A stretch of 64,000 bases of DNA from Burkholderiaceae bacterium (lineage in GTDB: Bacteria; Pseudomonadota; Gammaproteobacteria; Burkholderiales; Burkholderiaceae_E). This document shows, in pieces, positions 18,023 to 26,003 of the stretch (the stretch's first letter is position 1; every line of letters begins with the position of its first letter). A program made the position numbers and the translations under genes. Where the stretch lies: NCBI GenBank assembly GCA_021463505.1, contig JAJTYR010000014.1:1-64000 (forward strand), read 5' to 3'. The notes beneath the pieces are model-generated. The model was not told the DNA's origin, did no database searches, and saw nothing but the letters and a program-made list of their open reading frames with translations.

Positions 18023-19669
18023 GTGCCCTCGACCCGACCGACCAGCCGCCTGACCAGGCGCCTGCACTGCCTGCCACCCGACGTCCTGGGGGCGCTGGCG
18101 CGCGGCATCGAGAAAGAGAGCCTGCGCGCGCGGCCCGACGGCGTGCTGGCCGACACGCCGCACCCGCGCGGCCTGGGCTCGGCGCTCACCCATCCGCACA
18201 TCACCACCGATTTCAGCGAAGCGCAGCTCGAGCTGATCACCGGCGTGCACGCCGATGCGCGCTCCTGCCTGGCCGAGCTCACTGCGATTCACCAGGCGGT
18301 GCACCGGCAGATCGGCAGCGAGATCCTCTGGGCCGCGAGCATGCCCTGCGGGCTGCCGCCCGACGATGCGATTCCGCTGGCGCGCTACGGCACCTCCAAC
18401 GTCGGCCGCGCCAAGACGGTCTACCGCCAGGGGCTGTCGCATCGCTACGGCCGGCGGATGCAGACGATCTCGGGCATCCACTACAACTTCTCGGTGCCGC
18501 AGGCGGCCTGGCCCATCCTGCAGCAAGTCGATGGGGATGGCCGATCGCAGCAGGACTACCGCACCGCGGCGTATTTCTCGCTGATCCGCAATTTTCGCCG
18601 GCGCTCGTGGCTGCTGCTCTACCTGTTCGGCGCGTCGCCGGCCGCCTGCAGCACGTTCCTGGCCGGCTACCCGCACGCCCTGCAAAGCCTGGAAGGCGGC
18701 ACGCTGCACCTGCCTCACGCGACCTCGCTGCGCATGGGGCCGCTCGGCTACCAGAGCGACGTGCAGTCGTCGCTGGCGGTCAGCTTCAACTGTCTCGACA
18801 GCTACGCGAAGTCGCTGTCGCGGGCGCTGGCCGAGCCATATCCACCCTACGAGCGTATCGGCATCCACGACGGCGACGGGTTGTACCGGCAACTGGCCAC
18901 GACGCTGCTGCAGATCGAAAACGAGTTCTACGGCACGATCCGGCCCAAGCGCACGATCCGCCCGGGCGAGCGGCCGCTGCGCGCGCTGGCCGAGCGCGGC
19001 GTCGAGTACGTCGAGGTGCGCTGTCTCGATCTCGACCCGTTCGTGCCGATCGGCATCGAAGTGGCTACGCTCGATTTTCTCGACGTGTTCCTGCTCCACT
19101 GCCTGCTCGACGAGAGTCCGCCCGACACGCCCGAGGAGATCGCCGCCATGTCGCGCAACCAGCACAGGGTTGCGCAGCACGGGCGCGAGCCCGGCCTGCA
19201 GTTGCAGCGCGGCGACGCACAGATCGGGCTGGCGGACTGGGGCAGGGAGGTGCTGCGCGACTGCGCGCCGATCGCCGCCGCGCTCGACGCGGCCGCGAGC
19301 GCCGCCACGGACAGCGCGCGCCCGGCGGGTTCGGGTGCCGGGGCGCCGGTGACCCGTCATCGCGACGCGCTCGCCGCGGCCGCGACGCTGCTCGAAGACG
19401 CGACGCTGACGCCGTCGGCGCGCAGCCTGCGCGACATGGCGCAGCACTTCGACAATTCGTTCCCGGATTTTGCGCTGACGAAGTCGCGCGAGCATCACCG
19501 CACGCTGCTCGCGCTGCCCTTCGACGACGACACGCAGGCCCGTTTCGCGCGGATGGCACGGGATTCGCTGGCCGAGCAGCAACGCATCGAGGCCGCCGAC
19601 GACATGCCGTTCGAAACCTACCGGCAACGTTATCTGGCCGGCGAACTGGCACAGGGCGATGGTCGCTGA
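18023..19669 (+). CDS. gshA: Glutamate-cysteine ligase
   Basis: A 548-residue ligase that joins glutamate and cysteine, the first and limiting step of glutathione synthesis. It is of the E. coli (GshA type 1) family: GIEKESLRA at 28-36 with the metal-binding glutamates, ALTHPHITTDFSEAQLELIT (54-73), the YRQGLSHRYG block, MQTISGIHYNFS, and EVRCLDLDPF in the C-terminal half. The length is near the usual 510-540. The start is a GTG at 18023. Its last 11 bp overlap the following NTF2-like gene, so translation of the two is coupled. Confidence 0.93.
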   Translation: MPSTRPTSRLTRRLHCLPPDVLGALARGIEKESLRARPDGVLADTPHPRGLGSALTHPHITTDFSEAQLELITGVHADARSCLAELTAIHQAVHRQIGSEILWAASMPCGLPPDDAIPLARYGTSNVGRAKTVYRQGLSHRYGRRMQTISGIHYNFSVPQAAWPILQQVDGDGRSQQDYRTAAYFSLIRNFRRRSWLLLYLFGASPAACSTFLAGYPHALQSLEGGTLHLPHATSLRMGPLGYQSDVQSSLAVSFNCLDSYAKSLSRALAEPYPPYERIGIHDGDGLYRQLATTLLQIENEFYGTIRPKRTIRPGERPLRALAERGVEYVEVRCLDLDPFVPIGIEVATLDFLDVFLLHCLLDESPPDTPEEIAAMSRNQHRVAQHGREPGLQLQRGDAQIGLADWGREVLRDCAPIAAALDAAASAATDSARPAGSGAGAPVTRHRDALAAAATLLEDATLTPSARSLRDMAQHFDNSFPDFALTKSREHHRTLLALPFDDDTQARFARMARDSLAEQQRIEAADDMPFETYRQRYLAGELAQGDGR

Positions 19670-20057
19670 GGCTGCGCCGGGCGCCGCCCTGCCGGCACTG
19701 CTCGGGCGCTTCCACCCCGGCGGCGAAGCCTTCTTCTGGCAATTCGACGACGTCGTCGCAAACGGCGAGCTGGGCTACGCGCGATACGTCTTCAGCTACC
19801 GCTCCTGCGGACCCGGGAGCAACGGGCAGGTCGTCGTCTTCGAGGGCATCGCACAACTGCGATTGCGTGATGGGCTGATCGCCGAATACGACGAGGCGTT
19901 CGACCGCGGGGTGGCGTTCACGCAGCTGGGCTACGAGCCGACGCGCATCGGCAAGTTGCTGGAGCGCTATGCACGGGCGTTCGCCTCCTCGCCGACTGCG
20001 CAGGCGCATCTCGCGGCTCGCGCGGAGCGCAAGGGGGGGTCGCCAGACAAGGAATAA
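19659..20057 (+). CDS. NTF2-like (SnoaL/nuclear transport factor 2 family) protein
   Basis: A 132-residue protein that looks like a truncated NTF2/SnoaL-fold: FHPGGEAFFWQFDDVVANGE, then antiparallel strands including YARYVFSYRS and GQVVVFEGIAQLRLRDGLIAEY, the last phrase being the typical terminal strand (GLIAEYDE) of ketosteroid-isomerase-like proteins. The function is unknown; many such proteins bind small hydrophobic molecules. The ATG lies inside gshA and overlaps its stop by 11 bp, suggesting translational coupling. It is the last gene before a short AT-rich interval. Confidence 0.7.
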   Translation: MVAEAAPGAALPALLGRFHPGGEAFFWQFDDVVANGELGYARYVFSYRSCGPGSNGQVVVFEGIAQLRLRDGLIAEYDEAFDRGVAFTQLGYEPTRIGKLLERYARAFASSPTAQAHLAARAERKGGSPDKE

Positions 20058-20132
20058 GCATGTATTTATTATTCAAAATTCAAGAAGTTATACGGTTTGT
20101 TTAATGTAATAAATTGAAATGGAACGAAAGAG
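20058..20132. other. AT-rich interval, no gene seen
   Basis: About 75 bp with long runs of A and T (from TATTTATTATTC to TAATAAATTG) in a genome that is otherwise strongly GC-rich. It does not contain an open frame of its own. It could be a promoter region or a remnant of acquired DNA; see the matching AT-rich stretch at 20436-20475. Confidence 0.5.
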
Positions 20133-20408
20133 GTGCCGCCGACGGCAAAGGCGTCGCCTTACGGCGCAACGCGGGTCGCGCTGCGCGGGGTAGCACTCTT
20201 CGAAGCGACCAAGGGGTTTGCGGCGCTGGCTGCCTTGCTCGGCTGGCTGAGCCTGGTCCACCACGATGTCCACCTGCGACACCTGTGGCACGAGCCCGCC
20301 TGGCAGAGCGTCGTCGTGCTCGTCGGCAACGGTGCACGGGTGGGATTCCTGGGCTGGAGGCTGTGGTTGTGGTTGCGGCGCCGGGGGAACGCGGGACGCT
20401 TCGCATGA
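20133..20408 (+). pseudogene. DUF2127-like N-terminal fragment
   Basis: A 91-codon frame starting at GTG 20133. Its first half (VALRGVALFEATKGFAALAA, then LSLVHHDVHLRHLWH) resembles the first membrane helix and following loop of DUF2127 membrane proteins, which are normally about 150-200 residues with four helices. After about residue 56 the resemblance stops and the frame ends in Arg/Trp-rich sequence. I see no continuation in the other frames up to 20530. The most economical reading is a truncated remnant; a short intact two-helix protein is possible. AAAGAGG just upstream could serve as a ribosome binding site. Confidence 0.35.
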
Positions 20409-20446
20409 GCGTCGGGCTGACGATCACCTTCCGATTCTTGAGTTGA

Positions 20447-20462
20447 CATAATACACATTATG
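20447..20462. repeat. 16-bp palindrome CATAAT-ACAC-ATTATG
   Basis: A perfect inverted repeat of two 6-bp arms around ACAC inside a 40-bp AT-rich stretch. It partly overlaps a TTGACA (20443-20448), but there is no matching -10 at 15-19 bp and no plus-strand gene close downstream, so it is not called a promoter. It has the shape of a dimeric regulator site. Confidence 0.35.
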
Positions 20463-20529
20463 CGCATTTTCATCGCCCAATCCCGACCCGAGCGAATCGA
20501 CGTGCCCCGGCCGATCGGCACCTGTCCCG

Positions 20530-20898
20530 TCAATGCCGGGCGCCCTTCTTCTTCGCGATGAACTCCGCAAGCGCTTGCGCGTTGTTGAACCGTTCCTCCT
20601 TCGCGCCGTAAAGAAGGGTCACCACCCGGTGTTGTCGCAGCACCTCCATCAGCTCGGCAACGGCGGGCGGATTGGCCTGGAGTTCGGCGAAGTAGCTCGC
20701 CCGAAACGCATCCCACTGGGCCGGATCGTGGTGGAAACGATGGCGCAGTTCGTCCGACGGTGACACCGTTTTCAGCCAGGCGTCGATGTGCGCGCGCTCG
20801 CGTGCCAGCCCGCGCGGCCACAGGCGGTCGACCAGGAGCCTGAAGCCATCGCCATCGGCCGGCGCCTCGTAGACGCGCTTGACCCGGATCGTCGTCAT
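20530..20898 (-). CDS. DUF488 family protein (YeaO-type)
   Basis: A 122-residue protein of the short DUF488 branch, recognised by IRVKRVYEAPADGDGFRLLV and RLWPRGLARERAHIDAWLK near the start, DLRHRFHHDPxxWxxF-like sequence in the middle (here ELRHRFHHDPAQWDAF) and VVTLLYGAKEERFNNAQAL towards the end. The function of the family is unknown; the conserved Arg/His residues suggest an enzyme or nucleic-acid-binding fold. A strong GGAGGAG lies just upstream of the ATG at 20898. It is divergent from the hydroxyacid dehydrogenase gene; the 121 bp between them holds both promoters. A second, unrelated-looking DUF488 protein is at 55988-56533. Confidence 0.85.
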   Translation of the reverse strand: MTTIRVKRVYEAPADGDGFRLLVDRLWPRGLARERAHIDAWLKTVSPSDELRHRFHHDPAQWDAFRASYFAELQANPPAVAELMEVLRQHRVVTLLYGAKEERFNNAQALAEFIAKKKGARH

Positions 20899-21019
20899 GC
20901 TCTCCTCCGCTCGGCAACAGTCGCAGTAGCGACTCTACGCTCGCGGAGGCACTCGGCGGCACCCCCGACCCCGTGCGCGAGCAGGTACAGTCGATGCCAT
21001 CGCGGCGGGATGAAAAGAC

Positions 21020-21901
21020 ATGGCGGAAAAGCAGCGTATCGGCATCATCGGCGTGGGGCTGATGGGCCACGGGATCGCGCAAAGCGTGCTGCGGCACGGC
21101 TTTTCGCTCGCGTTTGTCGAGCATCCGGGCAATCAGCCGACCGAAGACCTGCTGGCGGCCGGAGCGCGGGCCGTGGCGAGCGGTGCGGCGCTGGCCGCCG
21201 ATGTCGACGTGGTGATTCTGTGCGTCACCGGATCGCCGCAGGTCGAAGACGTGCTCCTGCGTGACGACGGGGTGCTGGCCGGCCTGCGACCGCACACCGT
21301 GGTGATCGATTGCTCGACCGCGATGCCATCGTCGACGATACGCATGGCCGCCGCGGTCGAAGCGGCTGGCGGGCGCTTCCTGGACGCACCGATGACGCGC
21401 ACGCCGAAGGAAGCCGCCGAAGGCCGGTTGAACCTCCTCGTCGGCGGCGATGCGTCGCTGTTCGCCCAATGCCGGCCGCTGCTGGCCAGCTACGCGGAGA
21501 ACATCGTCCACGCAGGTCCGGTCGGTTCGGGCCACACCTTGAAGTTGCTGCACAATTTCGTGTCGCTCGGCTTTGCCACGGTGCTGGCCGAGGCCGCTGC
21601 GTGTGCGCGGCGCGCCGGCGTCGACAGCGGCGTCCTGCTGCAGGTGCTGGCGCACGGCGGCGGCGGCGGCGTGGTACTCGAACGCCTTCGCCCGTTCATC
21701 GAGTCGGGTGACGATTCGGGCTTCCGGTTCACGATCGCCAACGCGCTGAAGGACATGGACTACTACACGGCGATGGCCCGCGAACTGGGCGCCGCGCACC
21801 TCACCGCCGAAGCGATTCGCCAGGCCTTCGCGCTGACCGCCGGGGCGCCTGCCGGCTCGACCGTCCCGACGCTGATCGACCGCCTCGCGGCAGGACAATG
21901 A
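21020..21901 (+). CDS. NAD(P)-dependent beta-hydroxyacid dehydrogenase (3-hydroxyisobutyrate dehydrogenase family)
   Basis: A 293-residue Rossmann oxidoreductase. It begins with IGIIGVGLMGHGIAQSVL (7-24, GxGxxG). DCSTAMPSSTIRMA (97-110) and FLDAPMTRTPKEAAEG (120-135) form the substrate loop, and the catalytic lysine is Lys175 in GSGHTLKLLHNF. Members oxidise 3-hydroxyisobutyrate, tartronate semialdehyde, D-threonate or reduce small aldehydes; the substrate cannot be chosen. A TACAGT hexamer near 20984 is a possible -10. The ZIP gene starts 3 nt after the stop. Confidence 0.88.
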   Translation: MAEKQRIGIIGVGLMGHGIAQSVLRHGFSLAFVEHPGNQPTEDLLAAGARAVASGAALAADVDVVILCVTGSPQVEDVLLRDDGVLAGLRPHTVVIDCSTAMPSSTIRMAAAVEAAGGRFLDAPMTRTPKEAAEGRLNLLVGGDASLFAQCRPLLASYAENIVHAGPVGSGHTLKLLHNFVSLGFATVLAEAAACARRAGVDSGVLLQVLAHGGGGGVVLERLRPFIESGDDSGFRFTIANALKDMDYYTAMARELGAAHLTAEAIRQAFALTAGAPAGSTVPTLIDRLAAGQ

Positions 21902-21904
21902 CCG

Positions 21905-22708
21905 ATGGACGTGTCCGCCCTCTTTCGCGAAACCTCGCCGCTCCCCCTGGCGCTGCTGGCCAGTTTCGTCGGCGGCACGCTCGCCACCACGGTGGGCGCG
22001 TTGCCGGCACTGTTCATGCAGCAGTTGTCGGCGCGCACCAGCAACGCGATGCTGGCGTTCGCGGCGGGCGTGATGCTGGCGGCAACCGTGTTTTCGCTGC
22101 TGCTGCCCGGCCTGGCGCTGGCCGAACCGCTGCTCGGCGGGCGCAAGGCCGGCACGCTGGCGGTGGTCGGTGCGCTGATTGCCGGCGGACTCGCGATGGC
22201 GGCAATCCACCGGTTCCTGCCTCACGAGCATTTCGAGAAGGGCCCGGAAGGCCCCGGCAGCGAACGGCTGGCGCGCGTCTGGCTCTTCGTGCTGGCCATC
22301 GCGGTCCACAACTTTCCCGAGGGGCTCTCGATGGGTGTGGGTGCCGCCAGCGGCGACGCCGCCATCGGCATTGGCGTCACGCTCGGAATCGGCCTGCAGA
22401 ACCTTCCGGAAGGACTCGCGGTGGCGATGGCGCTGGCCGGCCTCGGCTACAGCCGGGCGCAGGCCCTGGGGGTGGCCGCGCTCACCGGGGTGGTCGAGTT
22501 GTTCGGCGGCCTGGTCGGCGGCGGATTGCTGGCGGTCTCGCAGGCGCTGCTGCCGCTCGCGCTGGCCTTCGCGGCCGGCACGATGCTGTTCGTGATCAGT
22601 GACGAGGTGATCCCAGAAACCCATCGCGCGGGCTTCGGCGACAGCGCGACGGCGGCGTTGTTTGCGGGCTTCGGCCTGACCCTGTTCCTGGACGTCGCCT
22701 TCTCCTGA
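21905..22708 (+). CDS. ZIP family divalent metal transporter (GufA-like)
   Basis: A 267-residue inner-membrane protein with eight hydrophobic segments. The two metal-site helices carry HNFPEG (135-140) and QNLPEG (165-170); the first has the canonical histidine, while the second has Gln in place of the usual His/Gln-variable position, as in the GufA branch. A short His/Glu loop (HEHFEKGPEG, 107-116) precedes them. ZIP carriers import zinc, iron or manganese. Starts 3 nt after the dehydrogenase stop, so the two form an operon. A strong inverted repeat follows at 22723. Confidence 0.88.
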   Translation: MDVSALFRETSPLPLALLASFVGGTLATTVGALPALFMQQLSARTSNAMLAFAAGVMLAATVFSLLLPGLALAEPLLGGRKAGTLAVVGALIAGGLAMAAIHRFLPHEHFEKGPEGPGSERLARVWLFVLAIAVHNFPEGLSMGVGAASGDAAIGIGVTLGIGLQNLPEGLAVAMALAGLGYSRAQALGVAALTGVVELFGGLVGGGLLAVSQALLPLALAFAAGTMLFVISDEVIPETHRAGFGDSATAALFAGFGLTLFLDVAFS

Positions 22709-22722
22709 GTGGACTTCGCACG

Positions 22723-22757
22723 CCGCGATTGAGTCGCGGCCCGAGGCTCAATCGCGG
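22723..22757. terminator. Bidirectional terminator-like inverted repeat
   Basis: Perfect 11-bp arms CCGCGATTGAG (22723-22733) and CTCAATCGCGG (22747-22757) with a 13-nt loop. It lies between the convergent ZIP and ankyrin genes and overlaps the ankyrin stop codon. There is no T-tract, so its efficiency is uncertain. Confidence 0.55.
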
Positions 22758-23542
22758 ACGCCGGGCAGCCTCGTGGCACCGCGGCGCTCGGTGCGGCGCT
22801 CGTCGGCCTCGATCATCTCGACGGTGCGCGGCCGCTCCAGCGTGCCGTAGCGGCGCGCATAGTCGGCGGCACGCTGACGCACCCAGGCGGCCGTTTCGGG
22901 CTGCCCTTCGCGCTGCAGATAGCCGGCCGCATCGAATCCGGCTTCGTTGTGCGCCGTCGGATCGGCGCCCGCCTCGATCAGCAGGCGCACGACCTCCGCA
23001 TGCCCGTGGCGCGCTGCCATCATCAGCGGCGTCGTCCGATTGGGCGACTGGGCGTCGATATAGGCATTCTCGTCGAGCAGGTAGCGCACCAGTTCGGCAT
23101 GGCCATTGGTGGCCGCATAGTGCAGCGGCGTCCATCCGGCGCGGTTGATCTCGGCGCCGCGCCGCACCAGCAACCGTGCGACTTCCGCCTGCCCGTGCAG
23201 CGCCGCGAGCATCAACGCGGTTTCATCGCGCCGGTTCGGCGCGTCCACCCGCGTGCCGGACAGGCCGGCCAGCAGCGTCACGGTCTTCCAGGCCTTCTCG
23301 CGCGCCGCCACGACGATGGCCGGGCCCAGTTCGGGGTGCACCGCGTTGGCGTCCACGCCGCGCAGCAGCAGCGTCTGTACGCGGGCGACTTGGTCGCCCG
23401 CGAGCGCCTCCCAGAACTCGTGGGGGGCGCCCAGGGGCGCCGCTGTCGCAACGGCGCACAGCAGGCCCGACGACAACGACGGCAGCAGCGGCAGTGCCGT
23501 CGCGAGGCGTACAAGGTCACGTCTGAAATTAAAGTCACGCAT
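22748..23542 (-). CDS. Ankyrin repeat protein, exported
   Basis: A 264-residue protein with an N-terminal signal peptide (hydrophobic about 11-34, ending ATAAP) followed by four to five ankyrin repeats (for example DETALMLAALHGQAEVARLL, GWTPLHYAATNGHAELVRYL and TTPLMMAARHGHAEVVRLL) and a basic C-terminal tail (about 225-264). Ankyrin repeats bind other proteins; the partner is unknown. The gene directly follows tatD: its ATG lies inside the last eight bases of tatD, so translation is coupled. An upstream ATG at 23560 would add six residues; the ATG at 23542 has AGGATT upstream. Confidence 0.88.
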   Translation of the reverse strand: MRDFNFRRDLVRLATALPLLPSLSSGLLCAVATAAPLGAPHEFWEALAGDQVARVQTLLLRGVDANAVHPELGPAIVVAAREKAWKTVTLLAGLSGTRVDAPNRRDETALMLAALHGQAEVARLLVRRGAEINRAGWTPLHYAATNGHAELVRYLLDENAYIDAQSPNRTTPLMMAARHGHAEVVRLLIEAGADPTAHNEAGFDAAGYLQREGQPETAAWVRQRAADYARRYGTLERPRTVEMIEADERRTERRGATRLPGVRD

Positions 23543-24317
23543 TAATAATCCTGCGTGCATGTTTGAAAAGTCTGAAAAAATTTTCCGTGGTCGTTTGTGC
23601 GATCTGTTCGGGCGACTGTTGTCGGAGCTCAGCCAGGCAGGCGGCCACGAAGCGCACGAATGCCGGTTCGTTGGTCTTGCCCCGGAACGGCACCGGCGCC
23701 AGATAGGGCGCATCGGTTTCGATCAGCAGGCGGTCGTCGGGCACGCGCGCTGCCACTTCGCGCAGCGCCGCCGCGTTCCTGAAGGTGACGATCCCGGAAA
23801 ACGACAGGTGGAAACCGAGGTCAAGCGCCGCCCGGGCGGTGTCCCAGTCTTCGGTGAAGCAGTGCATGACGCCGCCCGCTGCCGCGGCACCCTCTTCGCG
23901 CATCAGCCGCAGCGTGTCGGCCGCCGCCGCGCGGGTGTGCACGATCAGCGGTTTTCCCGCTTGCCGCGCGGCGCGGACGTGCACGCGAAAGCGCTCGCGC
24001 TGCCACTCGGTGTCGCCTGTGGTGCGGTAGTAGTCGAGGCCGGTCTCGCCGATCGCCACCACGGTCGGATGGCTGGCCAGCCGCACCAGCGTTGCGACGT
24101 CGGGCTCGCGCGTGTCGTGCTGGTCGGGATGCACGCCTACCGAAGCGCTGAGCCGCGGATCACGGCCCGCCAGTGCGAGCACGCGCTCGAACCCGTCCAG
24201 CGAGACGCACACGCACAGCGCGTGGCCGACGTCGTTGGCCGACATCTCGCCGAGGACCTGGTCGAAGCGGCCCGCGAGCTCCGGGAAATCGAGGTGACAG
24301 TGAGAATCGACGAGCAT
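23535..24317 (-). CDS. tatD: TatD family metal-dependent DNase
   Basis: A 260-residue TIM-barrel metallo-hydrolase. The metal ligands are visible: DSHCHLD (4-10), ETGLDYY (about 93-99), a central IVHTR, HCFTE (151-155) and ETDAPYL (about 199-205). TatD enzymes are 3' to 5' exonucleases and have been linked to DNA repair and quality control. The gene is part of the mltG-tmk-holB-pilZ-tatD-ankyrin order typical of betaproteobacteria. It overlaps the ankyrin gene by 8 bp. Confidence 0.93.
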   Translation of the reverse strand: MLVDSHCHLDFPELAGRFDQVLGEMSANDVGHALCVCVSLDGFERVLALAGRDPRLSASVGVHPDQHDTREPDVATLVRLASHPTVVAIGETGLDYYRTTGDTEWQRERFRVHVRAARQAGKPLIVHTRAAAADTLRLMREEGAAAAGGVMHCFTEDWDTARAALDLGFHLSFSGIVTFRNAAALREVAARVPDDRLLIETDAPYLAPVPFRGKTNEPAFVRFVAACLAELRQQSPEQIAQTTTENFFRLFKHARRIINA

Positions 24318-24413
24318 GGCCGCAGTGCCGGGGAAGAACCCGACATTCTATCGGCTGCTGCCAAGAGGCCCGGAAGCCCCGACTGACCTGCCGGCCCTGC
24401 GGCCGGCGGCGCC

Positions 24414-24908
24414 TCAGATGGTGTGCGTCGCCCGGTTCGCCCTGGACAGGCCGCCCAGCAGGGTTTCGATTCGCGCGCGTGCCTGCTGGCCCGAATCGTT
24501 CTTCGCGAACTGCACGGCAAGCCCCTGCTGCCTGCCCGGTGTGCCGGCTGGCGTGATCCAGACGACTTTCCCGGTGACCGAGAGCTTGTTCGGATCGTCC
24601 ACCAGCGACAGGATCAGGTACAACTCGTCGCCCAGGTTCACGACTCGGGTCGTGGGGACGAACAGGCCGCCGCCGTCGATGAAGGGCATGTAGGCCGCAT
24701 GGAGCGCAGCCTTCTCGCGAATGGCCAGCTGCACCACGCCGGGTCGGGCCGATGGTGCGCTCGGCGGCACGGGTGCCGGCGCAGCAACGACGCCCGGGTG
24801 AGCCGCATCGGACATACCGCTTCCCGGCATCGTCGCCGGCTCGAGCGTGGCGGTGAAGGCAGGCCCGGTGGTCGGTCCACGCAGCGTCGGATTCGAAGTC
24901 TCGTTCAT
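24414..24908 (-). CDS. pilZ: PilZ domain protein
   Basis: A 164-residue protein with a disordered Pro/Ala/Thr-rich N-terminus (1-55) and a PilZ fold of about 100 residues starting RPGVVQLAIREKAALHAAYM. Later sequence GDELYLILSLVDDPNKLSVT and VVWITPAGTPGRQQGLAVQF matches the type IV pilus PilZ proteins that lack the c-di-GMP-binding RxxxR motif and instead bind PilB. Position right after holB supports this. The true start may be the ATG corresponding to residue 32 (MSDAAHPG), giving about 133 residues, which is closer to the family length. Confidence 0.88.
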   Translation of the reverse strand: MNETSNPTLRGPTTGPAFTATLEPATMPGSGMSDAAHPGVVAAPAPVPPSAPSARPGVVQLAIREKAALHAAYMPFIDGGGLFVPTTRVVNLGDELYLILSLVDDPNKLSVTGKVVWITPAGTPGRQQGLAVQFAKNDSGQQARARIETLLGGLSRANRATHTI

Positions 24909-24953
24909 CGCTCGCCCCTTTTGCTTCCCACGCCGGCATCCGGTGCCGGAGTC

Positions 24954-26003
24954 CTACGACGCCCGCGCCGCAAGTGCGTGACGAACGTCCAGCAGCACGT
25001 CTTCGAGCATCAGCCGCGGATTCAGCGGATGATCGATCGTCCGGGCGGCACGATCGAGCCGGACCGCCAGGCGGTCCAGCGCCACCAGTCCCGCCTGCCG
25101 CGCCAGCACCCCGAGGCGATCGGCCCGATCGGGGAAGTAGCGCGGCTGCGCGCCCGCACACGTCCTTTGCAGGTCGACGACCCAGGTTTGCAGCGTCGTC
25201 ATCCAGATCGCCGGAGCGATGTCGGCAAGCGCATCCGCAGCCTGCACGATGCCAGTCTCGGGAAGGCCCGCCACGGTCTCCACGAGCAACCGATGGATGG
25301 CGGCTTGTGCGGGATCGGCGAATCGGCGTGCACGCAGCGGTGCATCACCGGCTGCTGCGAGCCACGCCTGCGCCTGCGCGAGATCGGCCCCGGTGTCGGC
25401 CGCCAGCCAGGCGGCACCGACGTCGGCGGCCGGTCGAGGCAGCGCCAGCGCGCGACAGCGCGAACGAATCGTGGCCGGCAGCGTGTCGGGCCGATCGGTC
25501 ACCAGCACGAAGTGCGCGCCGCGGCCGGGTTCCTCGAGAGTCTTGAGCAGCGCATTGGCGGCGGCGGGGTTCAAGGCATCGGCCGGATCGACCAGCACGA
25601 TCCGCGTCGCGCCACGATGGCCGCTCACCTCGATGAAGCGCTCCAGCGCGCGAATCTGGTCGATGCGGATATCGCGTGAGGGCCGTCCCGCGCCCTTGCT
25701 GCCTGGTCTGCGCACCGGCTCCTCGGTCACGCCCGCGCCTGCGTCCGTGCCCTCCTCGGCCGCCGATGGTGCGAGCCGGCGCAGATCGGGATGGTTGTCC
25801 TGCGCGAACCATCCGCAGGCGCTGCAGCGCCCGCAGGCAGCACCGTCGCGTAGCGGCGATTCGCACAGCAGCGATCGCGCCAGTTCGGTGGCAAACGCAG
25901 ATTTCCCGATGCCGGCCGGCCCGTGAATCAGCAACGCGTGATGCAACCGGGTGCGCTGCGCGAGTAGTGCCTTCCATTCCGGTTCCAGCCAAGGATAAAT
26001 CAT
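24954..26003 (-). CDS. holB: DNA polymerase III delta' subunit
   Basis: A 349-residue AAA+ clamp-loader subunit that, with delta and tau/gamma, loads the beta sliding clamp. The visible parts are the Walker A-like HGPAGIGKSAF (27-37), a four-cysteine zinc module in the ARSLLCES...CGRCSACGWF region, and the sensor-like IVLVDPADALNPAAANALLK. A low-complexity insertion of about 30 residues follows HPDLRRLAPS. Bacterial delta' often has a degenerate P-loop; here it is intact. The stop at 24954 is 46 bp before pilZ, and the start overlaps the tmk stop by 4 bp (26000-26003). Confidence 0.93.
   Translation of the reverse strand: MIYPWLEPEWKALLAQRTRLHHALLIHGPAGIGKSAFATELARSLLCESPLRDGAACGRCSACGWFAQDNHPDLRRLAPSAAEEGTDAGAGVTEEPVRRPGSKGAGRPSRDIRIDQIRALERFIEVSGHRGATRIVLVDPADALNPAAANALLKTLEEPGRGAHFVLVTDRPDTLPATIRSRCRALALPRPAADVGAAWLAADTGADLAQAQAWLAAAGDAPLRARRFADPAQAAIHRLLVETVAGLPETGIVQAADALADIAPAIWMTTLQTWVVDLQRTCAGAQPRYFPDRADRLGVLARQAGLVALDRLAVRLDRAARTIDHPLNPRLMLEDVLLDVRHALAARAS

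Noticed and set aside
20443-20471. TTGACA as a promoter -35
   Set aside because: No acceptable -10 at 15-19 bp on the plus strand, and the next plus-strand gene begins more than 550 bp downstream.
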